A stretch of DNA of 64,000 nucleotides, taken from NCBI GenBank assembly GCA_965262565.1, contig CBDHFQ010000012.1, forward strand, positions 124,001-188,000, read 5' to 3'. The stretch comes from CBDHFQ01 sp965262565. Its GTDB lineage: Bacteria; Bacteroidota; Bacteroidia; J057. Made by a program: the position numbers and the translations under genes. Below, one piece after another: positions 52,943 through 61,760 of this stretch (positions are counted from its first letter, which is position 1; every line of letters starts with the position of its first letter). The notes beneath the pieces are model-generated. The model ran no database searches. It worked only from the letters and a program-made list of their open reading frames with translations, and had not been told where the DNA came from.

Positions 52943-55900
52943 ATGTGTGGACTTATACTAAAGCCTAAGTATGTTACCAATTTCTTCATAATAGCCCTGG
53001 TCTTTCTTAGTCAAATACTTTATTCTCAGGATGTTAGTTTGGATGTGAGTGTCCCGACATCTGGTGAGGATCGCTTTGGAGTTTGTGATCAGCCTAAAGT
53101 GGCCAGTTTTGAAATTGAGAATATCAGTGGTTCTTCCTTAACTTCTATGAGTATGACGCTGACTTTACCCGCTGGAATGAACTATGTTCCTGGTTCAGTC
53201 AGTGTTATTTCTGGAAGTGGAATTACAGAAAATGTTCCGGCATCGGCTATTTTTAATATAGGAGATTTCTCTGCAGGAGAGGTAAAAAGCTTTGATATTC
53301 AGTTGGACGTGGATTGTGATGGGGTATCACTGGCGACAGGAGCAGCAACCACTACCTTTGATATTGACTTCTCTTATACTGGTGGAGGCTCAAGTCAGTC
53401 GGAAATTACATCACCGTTTGAGGTTGTAAAGCCTTCATTATCCATTCCAAGCATAGATGGAGTTTCAGTGTTTGATAATCCTGTATTAGACGCATCCCTG
53501 GAGTTAGTTGATACCATGGACATAGCTATTGTTAATGGTGGTCAGGGTAAATTATCTTCCTTTGATTTTTATTTAGTTGATCACAATGAGCTAACCCTGG
53601 AAAAAATATTTATTGATGGCGTAGGAGATCTTACTCCCAGTTATACTGTAGGTGATACTACTTTTTACACCTTGGACCTGGATGACATCCAAACAGCCAT
53701 TCCCGGAGTAGGTAGTCCTACTAATGATTCTACTTACTTTCAGTTTAACGAATCCATTATTCTTAAAGAAGTATGGAGAGTTACCTCTTGTAATCTTTCC
53801 GCTGAAGATATTTTCAGAGGGGTTCAATATGGATGTAATGGGGTTCAGGCTTGCGAACAACATCATAATTCTTCTGGTGTACGATTTGGTTTTGAGCGTC
53901 CCGATCTGGAAGTAAGCTTGTACGAATGGGGAGATTTATATCCTTTATGCTATGCTGAAGAAACCCAGGATGCCGGCTATTATCTCATAAATACTGGAGA
54001 CATACCCGCGAATAACGTTCAATTTTTTGTATGGGGAGGAACATATTCATCTGTGGACACTTCAAGTGTGGAATTTAGCTTTTCTGCTAATGGTCCTTTT
54101 TTCAGCTTTAGCCCTGACTCCTTGACAGTAAGTAGTTTCAGTGCTCAAACTCAGTTGTGTTTACAGGATGCAGGAGATTCTGATCTTATTCAGGGGGCCA
54201 GATATACCCTGGATAGTTTGTTGAACCCCGATGATACCTTGTTTATCAGGTTTGAAGTTTACAATGGAAGTGATTGTTCAGCAGAGTGTTATATCAATGG
54301 TATTTACGGGAACGCACTTGAATATATAGCGTATATGGATCCTTGTGAACTCACTACTTATACAGAAGCCTCTCTTAATTTCGACGCCAGAGATGTCCAA
54401 TTTGGTAACTTTGGAGAAGGACCAATAGAAGCTTACAATGGAATTCTAAATACCAATTATTATACGGTAGATGAGGATTTGGACAATTTTTTTTATCTCA
54501 GTCCTATTAGTTGTACAGATTGTTATCTGGAAGCCAGATATATTTTTTCGAATGGATTAGATTGGACCGGGACAAATGGTGATATAACTACTAATGAATT
54601 TTTCTGGGTAGATAAACAAGGAGATCGATGGGAACCGGATTATCTCAGATATGTAGATACAAATTCTTCTGAGGATACCTTAATTGTAAGGTGGATCGGA
54701 CGTAATCCAGGTAATTTCCGGGCCGATAACTCCAGTTTTATGGTACTCAATTATGAAGGGGACTGTAGCGAAAGTCCCTGTGGTAAGCAGGCTAATTATA
54801 TCGTAGATGAATGGTATTTTATCACAGATTCTACTTGCGCAGATTATGGTGCTGGAAGTCTTATAGATTGTCCTGATACACTATCTGTGAATTTAAACTG
54901 TTCTTGTCCTGGTACTCCATGCTTAGGATTGCGAATAGAGACTTTCACCACAGAACGTACCAATTATGGTTTTGGGGATAATAACAATAACACAGTTCCT
55001 GAATCAGGTGAGACCATAGATACCAGTCTGATCAGAACAAACAGATTTATCCCAAGTGATACCATAGAAGCGACACTTTCCGGAACAGTATTTACAGACG
55101 CTACATTTACCAGTTGGGATTATGCATTTGCTTCCGTTGAGTTAACTTCTACCAACTTTATTCCACTGGCAGGGGAAGTAACCATTTACGAATCAGGTGG
55201 AGGAACATACTCATGTGAATTAATTAATCAGTTTGCAGATTCGAATTTATTGATCTCTGACATTAGTCCGGCTAGTTTAATTTCCCTGGGGTGTTCCAGC
55301 CTCCCCACAGGATTTACTTATGAACAGGATGATTCAGTAACTGTAACTGCCAGATATGTAGTTAGTGATGACCCAGGCTCTGACCTCGTAGATGTATTAT
55401 TTCAGGGATCGCTATTGACCAGTACTACGCCTTATGGAGGGACAACCTATTCTTGTGATGTATTAAGAGCCAGAATGTATCAGGTAGGGTTTAATATTCT
55501 TAATAGTGGATGGGGATTAGGAGCTAATTTTGAAGGATGTGAAGTGGCGAAAATTCATCCTATGTTTTCTTTTCTTATAGGGACAAATCCATTTTTCTTT
55601 AGAAACCTGGACTATTTCCCTTTTGAGGTAAGGAGTTTTGGAACCTTGGACCAAATAAAATCCTATCCTAATAACGACTCTACAGAGGGAAGGATTAATA
55701 ATCTGGCCATGATAGATAGCTTTCAGGTAGTGTTAAGGCCTTCAATATCGGGATCTCCCAGATATGAATTTTTCTTGAAATCAAGCAGTTCATATTTAAC
55801 ACTCATAGAGGATTCAGTTATATTCGATGCTCCTACCTGGTTTTCGGATAATGGTGTTTCTCCTTATTTCGATCAAGGATATACGGGCATTAGATTGGTA

Positions 55901-58900
55901 CCATTTATGAAAGCTACAAGTGCTACTAATGCTGGAGAAAGGCAATCTGTCTCAACAGAAATACAATGGGATGTCAATGCAAATGCCTTCAATACTTCCT
56001 CTATCACCTGGGAAAATACTTGGTCAGCATTATACACAGGCGGCCCAGAGTTGTATTTAGAAGTAGCATCAAATAATGAACAATTAACTCAAAGGGACCA
56101 TTGTTTTACCTTCGATATTGTAAACGGAGGAATAACTACTGCTGAACATGTATGGTTTTCCGTTCAAAATGAGTCTGGGGGAATTATTATTAATTCCTTG
56201 GCAGAAACGACTCCTTCGACCACACCTTATCAGGATTCTTTAGGGATTTTTCAATTAGGAGATATTTCGTCAGGAGCTACTCATTCTTTTGAGCTATGTG
56301 TTAATGTAAATAACTGTGAAATTGATAGTTTGATTCTTGTAACTGGATGGGATTGTGAGGAATACCCCATTACACTGGAAGAGTCTACCAGGGCAGATGA
56401 GGATACCGTCTACTTTGAACTTATTACCTCTGAGTTAGGCATGATTATCAGGGAGCCTACCGTAGCAGATACTTCCGATCTTTGTGATTCAGTAGTGTAT
56501 GAATTGGAGCTATCCAGTAGCCAATTAGGATATCTAAATAATATACATCTACAGTTTGATCTACCTGAAAGCGTGTCTTACAATAGTGGGAGCTTTCAGT
56601 TGCAATACCCTATAGGCGGAGTCTGGGATACAATTGCAGATCCGACAAATATAAACGGAAATACGTATGAAATAAATTTGAGTGAGCAAAATGCGATATT
56701 AGATTCCGTAGGTCTGGTGGGTACTACGGATATTGGTCAGAATTTATTTTTGGTTCGATTTAGTACGACCACCGGATGTGGATATGCTTCAGGAAGTACG
56801 GTCAGCTTTCTTTCCTGGGCGTTTAATGCCTGTGGAGAATTAGCGAATTTCCGTACTTCTAATGCGGAACCAGTGTATATCAGTGGATCTCCTTCAGTTC
56901 TCATTTCCAATATTAGTACCACCTCAGATACAATAAACCCCTGTAGTACAAATAATACCTCTATGGATATTATGGTAACCCTGGCAAATACAAGTTCTGC
57001 TGTAGGACCCACGGATTCTCTGAGAATACTTCTGCCTCTTGGGGTAAGTTATGCATCCGGAACTTATGTGCCCGGCATGAATGCGGTTAGTAGTGCTCCG
57101 CGAATTGAGACAAATAATAACCAGGAATACTTGTATCTCGATTTAGTGGACGGTACAGCTCCAGGAGATACGATTACCTTTTCCATAGATATTGATGCTG
57201 CTGATGTTGCACAGGAATGTAGGTCATATGAAATGGAACTTGAGGTGTTTCATTCGTTTAGTGCAACTTGCCAACTTACAGGATCTTCTTGTGATGCCAG
57301 AGCTATATCTGACTCGGAAACAGCAGATATTTACTTTGAAAAAGCTGATTTATCCATATTGACATTTGAGGCTGATGCATTTGCTTTACCTCCCGATGCG
57401 GAAGACCTGGAGTATGAACTTTCCTATACGAATACAGGGGAAGATATTTCAGGAAGTGAAAATGTAATTATAGAAATTTATAACGATACAGATGAAGATG
57501 GAATTTATTCTGCTACTGATGAATTATTGGGATCGATCGTAAGTAGCGGAGGAGTAGTTCAGGGAGATACAGTAACAGAGAGTGGATCTATATCTATTGA
57601 CGCAGGAAAAAGTTGTTACCTGTTAGCAGTTATTCGTCCTGAGAATACGTGTATGTGTAGCCAGACCTCTTCTTTCCAAATTAGACCTCAACTTGATGCT
57701 ACCTTTACAAGAGACATCAGTGTGTGTTATGAAGAGTCAACCTCTATAGGGCCAACGCCCATGGATGGATTTTCTTATCAGTGGATTTCGTTTAATGGAT
57801 CTGATACAACAAAAATTAGTAATACCTTACAAACTCCAACTACCTTTGAATCTACTAACGAAACAGGGCAAGATATTTCCTGGACCTATTTATTGAGAAC
57901 AATTAGAGGAAGTTGTTATGCTTACGATACGCTAAATGTAACAGTGTATTCCAGGCAATTTGCTCAAGTGACTAATACCACCTGTAGCCTGACTCCCACC
58001 CAATTGGCCGGTCCTTCTAATGGGACGAATTATGTCTGGAGTCCTGCTACTAATTTGTCAGATCCTACTTCCTTCAATACCGCGGTGAGTAGTGTTCCTA
58101 ATACGATTACATATGCTTTAACTTATACAGATGAAAATGGATGTAATGCCAGCTTTGCCCAAACACTCCAACCTGTATCCTGTGCTAATTCAGGAATTAC
58201 CGGCTTAGTATGGGAAGATGATAATACAAACGGCATTAGGGATTCCGGGGAACCTGCTCTAGATAGTGTGACGGTGGTTTTGTACTCTCAGGCAAATTTA
58301 AGTACTCCCATGTTAAGTACGTTTACAGACGCTAGTGGTGCATTCTCTTTTAATCCATTACCTGCAGGCACCTATTCAATTGCATTTTTTACTGAGTCTA
58401 CGGGAAGGAGTTTTATTCTGACTTTAGCAGATCAGGGAACTTCTGATTCCCTTGATAGCGATGTAAATCCATTGAGTGGGTTAGTTCAGTCTATCTATGT
58501 AGCTAACGGAAGTGTGGTAAGTAATGTCGGTGCTGGATTTGTACCTTTTATAGGCGGTTTACCTGTATCGTTTTTTAATTTTGGAGTACAAATTCAAGAA
58601 AATGATGCCTTATTGAATTGGATAACGGCTTCGGAATTGAATAATGATGTCTTTGTCATAGAAAGATCCTCTGACGGATTAGCTTATTTTGGGGTTGGAC
58701 AAGTAAGAGGGGCGGGGACAACCAGAAAATTTCAGGAATATTCTTATAGAGACCAGGACATCATTGAAAAATTTTCGGATCAGGTATTTTATCGTCTAAA
58801 ACAAATTGATTTTGATGGAGCTTTCACCTATAGTGACATCGTAATTCTCTCCCTGGAAGAAGAAACAGTAGTGACGATTTTTCCCAATCCTGCTAAAGAT

Positions 58901-59113
58901 CTGTTATTTATAAGGTATTTAATTCCCAGAGATGATACCCTAAAGGTAAGTGTATCGGATCAGGTGGGTAAAGAATTATATGTAGAGGAATTTGAAGGGG
59001 GAAGTAATCAGCAAGTGGAAGGAATCGATATCCGAAATTGGGCCAAAGGGTTATATTATTTTAACATTAATACGGAAGAAGGTCATAAGACATATAAAGT
59101 GATTATTCAATAG
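52943..59113 (+). CDS. Giant T9SS-exported adhesin-like protein
   Basis: A 2056-residue secreted protein (signal FFIIALVFLSQILYS/QD). Most of it is a chain of beta-sandwich domains of the DUF11/CARDB-like type: VASFEIENISGSSLTSMSMT and LTLPAGMNYVPGSVSV at the start, VVYELELSSSQLGYLNNIHL and LLPLGVSYASGTYVPGM later, and LEYELSYTNTGEDISGSENV near 1490. Near residue 1750 there is an SdrD B-like domain (GITGLVWEDDNTNGIRDSGEPALDS in parts, then LPAGTYSIAFF). The C-terminus is a type A T9SS sorting domain with VTIFPNPAKDLLFIRY, GLYYFNINTEEGHKTYKVIIQ in parts. Many Cys residues suggest disulfide stabilisation. It overlaps the convergent rimM gene by 11 bp. Confidence 0.88.
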   Translation: MCGLILKPKYVTNFFIIALVFLSQILYSQDVSLDVSVPTSGEDRFGVCDQPKVASFEIENISGSSLTSMSMTLTLPAGMNYVPGSVSVISGSGITENVPASAIFNIGDFSAGEVKSFDIQLDVDCDGVSLATGAATTTFDIDFSYTGGGSSQSEITSPFEVVKPSLSIPSIDGVSVFDNPVLDASLELVDTMDIAIVNGGQGKLSSFDFYLVDHNELTLEKIFIDGVGDLTPSYTVGDTTFYTLDLDDIQTAIPGVGSPTNDSTYFQFNESIILKEVWRVTSCNLSAEDIFRGVQYGCNGVQACEQHHNSSGVRFGFERPDLEVSLYEWGDLYPLCYAEETQDAGYYLINTGDIPANNVQFFVWGGTYSSVDTSSVEFSFSANGPFFSFSPDSLTVSSFSAQTQLCLQDAGDSDLIQGARYTLDSLLNPDDTLFIRFEVYNGSDCSAECYINGIYGNALEYIAYMDPCELTTYTEASLNFDARDVQFGNFGEGPIEAYNGILNTNYYTVDEDLDNFFYLSPISCTDCYLEARYIFSNGLDWTGTNGDITTNEFFWVDKQGDRWEPDYLRYVDTNSSEDTLIVRWIGRNPGNFRADNSSFMVLNYEGDCSESPCGKQANYIVDEWYFITDSTCADYGAGSLIDCPDTLSVNLNCSCPGTPCLGLRIETFTTERTNYGFGDNNNNTVPESGETIDTSLIRTNRFIPSDTIEATLSGTVFTDATFTSWDYAFASVELTSTNFIPLAGEVTIYESGGGTYSCELINQFADSNLLISDISPASLISLGCSSLPTGFTYEQDDSVTVTARYVVSDDPGSDLVDVLFQGSLLTSTTPYGGTTYSCDVLRARMYQVGFNILNSGWGLGANFEGCEVAKIHPMFSFLIGTNPFFFRNLDYFPFEVRSFGTLDQIKSYPNNDSTEGRINNLAMIDSFQVVLRPSISGSPRYEFFLKSSSSYLTLIEDSVIFDAPTWFSDNGVSPYFDQGYTGIRLVPFMKATSATNAGERQSVSTEIQWDVNANAFNTSSITWENTWSALYTGGPELYLEVASNNEQLTQRDHCFTFDIVNGGITTAEHVWFSVQNESGGIIINSLAETTPSTTPYQDSLGIFQLGDISSGATHSFELCVNVNNCEIDSLILVTGWDCEEYPITLEESTRADEDTVYFELITSELGMIIREPTVADTSDLCDSVVYELELSSSQLGYLNNIHLQFDLPESVSYNSGSFQLQYPIGGVWDTIADPTNINGNTYEINLSEQNAILDSVGLVGTTDIGQNLFLVRFSTTTGCGYASGSTVSFLSWAFNACGELANFRTSNAEPVYISGSPSVLISNISTTSDTINPCSTNNTSMDIMVTLANTSSAVGPTDSLRILLPLGVSYASGTYVPGMNAVSSAPRIETNNNQEYLYLDLVDGTAPGDTITFSIDIDAADVAQECRSYEMELEVFHSFSATCQLTGSSCDARAISDSETADIYFEKADLSILTFEADAFALPPDAEDLEYELSYTNTGEDISGSENVIIEIYNDTDEDGIYSATDELLGSIVSSGGVVQGDTVTESGSISIDAGKSCYLLAVIRPENTCMCSQTSSFQIRPQLDATFTRDISVCYEESTSIGPTPMDGFSYQWISFNGSDTTKISNTLQTPTTFESTNETGQDISWTYLLRTIRGSCYAYDTLNVTVYSRQFAQVTNTTCSLTPTQLAGPSNGTNYVWSPATNLSDPTSFNTAVSSVPNTITYALTYTDENGCNASFAQTLQPVSCANSGITGLVWEDDNTNGIRDSGEPALDSVTVVLYSQANLSTPMLSTFTDASGAFSFNPLPAGTYSIAFFTESTGRSFILTLADQGTSDSLDSDVNPLSGLVQSIYVANGSVVSNVGAGFVPFIGGLPVSFFNFGVQIQENDALLNWITASELNNDVFVIERSSDGLAYFGVGQVRGAGTTRKFQEYSYRDQDIIEKFSDQVFYRLKQIDFDGAFTYSDIVILSLEEETVVTIFPNPAKDLLFIRYLIPRDDTLKVSVSDQVGKELYVEEFEGGSNQQVEGIDIRNWAKGLYYFNINTEEGHKTYKVIIQ

Positions 59114-59636
59114 AATATAAGTCAAGTAAGCCCTTGGGCAGACGGGTATATATTATACCTTCTCCTTTATCGACCTTGATTAAAAATTCATCGACAACGG
59201 GAATCATCACTTCTTTTTCACGGTAATCCATGATAAGAATATCCTGGCTTCCACTGTCGATGAATTCTTTGGCAGTTCCTAATGCCCCCAATTGCTCATC
59301 CACGACCTTAAAACCGATTACTTGGAAATAATAGAAATGATCATCTTCTAGTTCAGGAAGAAGAGAGACAGGAAAAAACAAGGTAGTTCCTTTGAGCAAT
59401 TCCGCTTGATCTCTATACTTTATTCCTTTAACCTTAAGCAAAGCTACCTTTTCGGATAATGGATGGATATATTCAATGACTTCTTCCCTCAAAGGCTCAT
59501 CCCCTTTAGAGAAAAGAAGCGTCTCTACAGTTAGATATTCTTCCAGATCATAGACATCAAATACTGCTTTCACCTCTCCTTGAAGCCCATGAGCTTTAGA
59601 AATATATCCGATTTCCACACATTCAGATTTCTCCAT
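59103..59636 (-). CDS. rimM: Ribosome maturation factor RimM
   Basis: A 177-residue 16S rRNA processing factor that binds ribosomal protein S19 during 30S assembly. The RimM N-domain begins CVEIGYISKAHGLQGEVKAVF in two parts (VEIGYISKAHGLQGEV and KAVFDVYD), followed by EYIHPLSEKVALLKVKGIKYRDQAELLKG in parts. The PRC-barrel C-domain has YYFQVIGFKVVDEQLGALG, DSGSQDILIMDYREKEVMIP and PLVDEFL-like VVDEFLIKVD. It is 41 bp downstream of rpsP on the same strand, the usual order. The trmD and rplS genes that often follow are absent; a giant adhesin gene converges instead. Confidence 0.95.
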   Translation of the reverse strand: MEKSECVEIGYISKAHGLQGEVKAVFDVYDLEEYLTVETLLFSKGDEPLREEVIEYIHPLSEKVALLKVKGIKYRDQAELLKGTTLFFPVSLLPELEDDHFYYFQVIGFKVVDEQLGALGTAKEFIDSGSQDILIMDYREKEVMIPVVDEFLIKVDKGEGIIYTRLPKGLLDLYSIE

Positions 59637-59677
59637 AAGTGTTTACTTCGGTACTGTAAAAAGATTTGAATTGAACC

Positions 59678-60355
59678 TTAGGATTTTTCTGTTTCCTTTT
59701 CCTTAACTGATTCTGATGCAACTTCTTCCTCGTTTTCTTCTTCAGTTAATTCTGGCATTGGCACATCACTAGCTTGCTGTTCAGCGTCTTCCTCTTGGGA
59801 CGTTCCAGTAGTTGTACTATCTGCTTTTTCGGTAGTGGATTCCCCTACAGCTACATCATCAGGAGATTCTGCTTTATCTCCATCTGCCTCTACAGGAGTT
59901 TCCTGAGTAGAAACTTCTTGGGTTGGGACTTCTGTACTTGGATCTTCTTCTGCTTCAGGTACTTCGTATCCAGGAGCTTGCTTTAATATTTCCCCTCTAA
60001 TATTAACAATTTCTACCTTCTTTTTGGCTTTAGCTTGTTTATCCTTCCACCAGCGCGTAAATATTTTTTCTAATTCGTCCTCTGACTTTCCCTGTTTTAT
60101 GAGAGCGAATTTTACGGTGATTCCTGCATGCCTTAACAAATGCCGCACAGTATTTGTAGGCTGAGCACCATTTTTCAACCACTTTAAAGCAAGATCGTAA
60201 TCAAAATAAACTTTGGCTGGATGGGTTACAGGATTATAAAATCCTATTTTTTCTATAAATCTGCCATCTCTTGGAGATCTGCTATCTGCAGCTACTATGG
60301 CATAGTGCGGAGCTTTACTTCTCCCTTGTCTTCTGAGTCTTAATTTTACTGGCAT
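59678..60355 (-). CDS. rpsP: 30S ribosomal protein S16 with long acidic C-terminal extension
   Basis: From the ATG at 60355 the protein is 225 residues; the frame is open to 60442 but the S16 fold begins exactly at MPVKLRLRRQGRSKAPHYAI, in parts. ADSRSPRDGRFIEKIGFYNP and DLALKWLKNGAQPTNTVRHLL complete the ribosomal core (about 1-80). A middle segment typical of Bacteroidota S16 follows (KFTRWWKDKQAKAKKK-like, then EVVNIRGEILKQ). The last 85 residues are disordered and very acidic, rich in Glu, Thr, Ser and Asp (for example TEEENEEEVASESVKEKE). A matching promoter is at 60392-60424. It is co-transcribed with rimM. Confidence 0.95.
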   Translation of the reverse strand: MPVKLRLRRQGRSKAPHYAIVAADSRSPRDGRFIEKIGFYNPVTHPAKVYFDYDLALKWLKNGAQPTNTVRHLLRHAGITVKFALIKQGKSEDELEKIFTRWWKDKQAKAKKKVEIVNIRGEILKQAPGYEVPEAEEDPSTEVPTQEVSTQETPVEADGDKAESPDDVAVGESTTEKADSTTTGTSQEEDAEQQASDVPMPELTEEENEEEVASESVKEKETEKS

Positions 60356-60391
60356 ATAACCACAAATCTTTATTGATATACTATTAATCGA

Positions 60392-60424
60392 CAAAATTAA
60401 TGACAATGGAAGAAATATCCAAAA
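60392..60424 (-). promoter_or_regulatory. Bacteroidota-type promoter of rpsP-rimM
   Basis: On the minus strand TTTTG (60424-60420), a 20-bp spacer and TAATTTTG (60399-60392) match the Bacteroidota -33 TTTG and -7 TAnnTTTG boxes. The start point would lie near 60386, giving a leader of about 30 nt before the rpsP ATG. Confidence 0.55.
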
Positions 60425-60485
60425 TGAGGTGCTAAATAACACAAGAAAATACGAATAAAAAGAAGAGAAAAATAGAATAATAGGC

Positions 60486-61412
60486 TTATGCTAGGTTGTT
60501 TGCATTACTTATAGTGTCAAATGGTTGTTGGCTATGATCATCAACAAAATTTATGACATCATTAATCGTCTGGAAGATAGAGACATTATGATGAGTGCCA
60601 TCCATAAATTTCGATAATTGCTGACTATATAGGAGGATTCCAGATTCTGGAAAGGCTTTTTTCAATCCTTTTATGTAAGTGGTCGCAAAAGATTTATCCG
60701 GATAGGATGAGATTACAGATAGGACATAATCAGGTTTATAAATTTCATTGATGGGAGAGAGATCGCCTAATGGTAAATTTTGTCCTAAGTAAATGGCTCT
60801 ATTATGTCGAGACTTTATAATGTAAGCTGAAAAGAGTAGGCTTATTTCATGCAGTTCACCTTCAGGGAGAAATAAGACGTATTTTTTTGCATTTGGATTT
60901 TGGGAAGTGATTTGCCCATCGATAGCAACAATTAATTTTTGTCTGATTAATCCGGTAATAAAGTGCTCATGGGCAGGATTAATATTTCCTGTTTGCCACA
61001 AAATCCCTATTCTATTGAGGAATGGATATACGATATTCAACATGGTCGTTTCAAAACCAAATTGGAGTGTATTAGTGGAAATGATTTTTTCGAATCGCTC
61101 CTCATTCAGGTTGACCATTGCTATTACAAGCGCATTCACCTGGTTTGGGTACTCCAAATTAGAATCCGAAATACGCATAACTACCTGATTAATCTCTTCA
61201 TGAGACATCTGTGCTATTTTCGAAATCTTTTGTCCGTTTTCCTTCAAAAAGGCGATGTTCAGCAACAATCTTAAATCCGCATCGTCATAAAACCTAATAT
61301 TCGTAGAAGTTCTCTTTGGCCTTATGATATTATATCTCTGCTCCCAAACCCTAATGGTGTGAGCTTTTATATTTGAAAGCTGTTCGAGATCTTTTATTGA
61401 ATATTTTGCCAC
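60486..61412 (-). CDS. MerR-family regulator with cobalamin-binding domain (CarH-like)
   Basis: A 308-residue regulator that starts with GTG at 61412; no in-frame ATG lies nearby upstream. The MerR DNA-binding domain occupies 1-70 (YSIKDLEQLSNIKAHTIRVW, then NIIRPKRTSTNIRFYDDADLR). The four-helix B12 cap has W139 and the E149-H150 pair in WQTGNINPAHEHFITG, the Wx9EH motif that senses light in CarH. The B12-binding fold has LPEGELHEISLLFSAYII with the axial His188, then IYLGQNLPLGDL. The usual Gly of ExHxxG is a Ser. CarH proteins repress genes for carotenoid or photoprotection in the dark. The targets are not evident here, but a cry-DASH gene is 14 kb away. Confidence 0.88.
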   Translation of the reverse strand: MAKYSIKDLEQLSNIKAHTIRVWEQRYNIIRPKRTSTNIRFYDDADLRLLLNIAFLKENGQKISKIAQMSHEEINQVVMRISDSNLEYPNQVNALVIAMVNLNEERFEKIISTNTLQFGFETTMLNIVYPFLNRIGILWQTGNINPAHEHFITGLIRQKLIVAIDGQITSQNPNAKKYVLFLPEGELHEISLLFSAYIIKSRHNRAIYLGQNLPLGDLSPINEIYKPDYVLSVISSYPDKSFATTYIKGLKKAFPESGILLYSQQLSKFMDGTHHNVSIFQTINDVINFVDDHSQQPFDTISNANNLA

Positions 61413-61760
61413 TATTACATTAATTTTTAATGATGGTAATTTTATTTAGTTAACTGTAAAATCTCAAATTAATTGCTAAGCATTAATAACAATGTTCACA
61501 ACTTAGCTAAAACTCTTAAACAAGATTCAATCGGAAATGTGATTGAATATCTAATGCAGATAACTAATTATTCCCTTTATCGTAGGTTTAGATCAAGCAC
61601 ATTAGTTGAAGATCAATTATTTACCCATTCAGATACTATAACTATAAGTTATTTGATTTGTTCATCGCAATTGATAAATATTATAAATATCTCCTTAACA
61701 TTAATATTTGGGTATTCATTAAGCATTCTCTAAATTATCCATCATTTTATATCGAAGTGT
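61413..61760. other. Intergenic region between the CarH-like regulator and the NTF2-like lipoprotein
   Basis: About 350 bp between divergent genes. An 86-codon frame is present but has no family features. It contains the inverted repeat described at 61525-61548. It should hold both promoters. Confidence 0.5.
61525..61548. promoter_or_regulatory. Perfect 8-bp inverted repeat, candidate operator
   Basis: ATTCAATC (61525-61532) and GATTGAAT (61541-61548) form a perfect inverted repeat with an 8-base spacer in the region shared by the CarH-like regulator and the divergent lipoprotein gene. MerR-type regulators often bind such dyads close to their own gene; this is inference from position. Confidence 0.4.

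Noticed and set aside
61473..61733. 86-codon frame upstream of the NTF2-like lipoprotein
   Set aside because: Composition is that of AT-rich intergenic DNA (many Ile, Ser, Asn, Leu), with no domain. It lies where the divergent promoters are expected.
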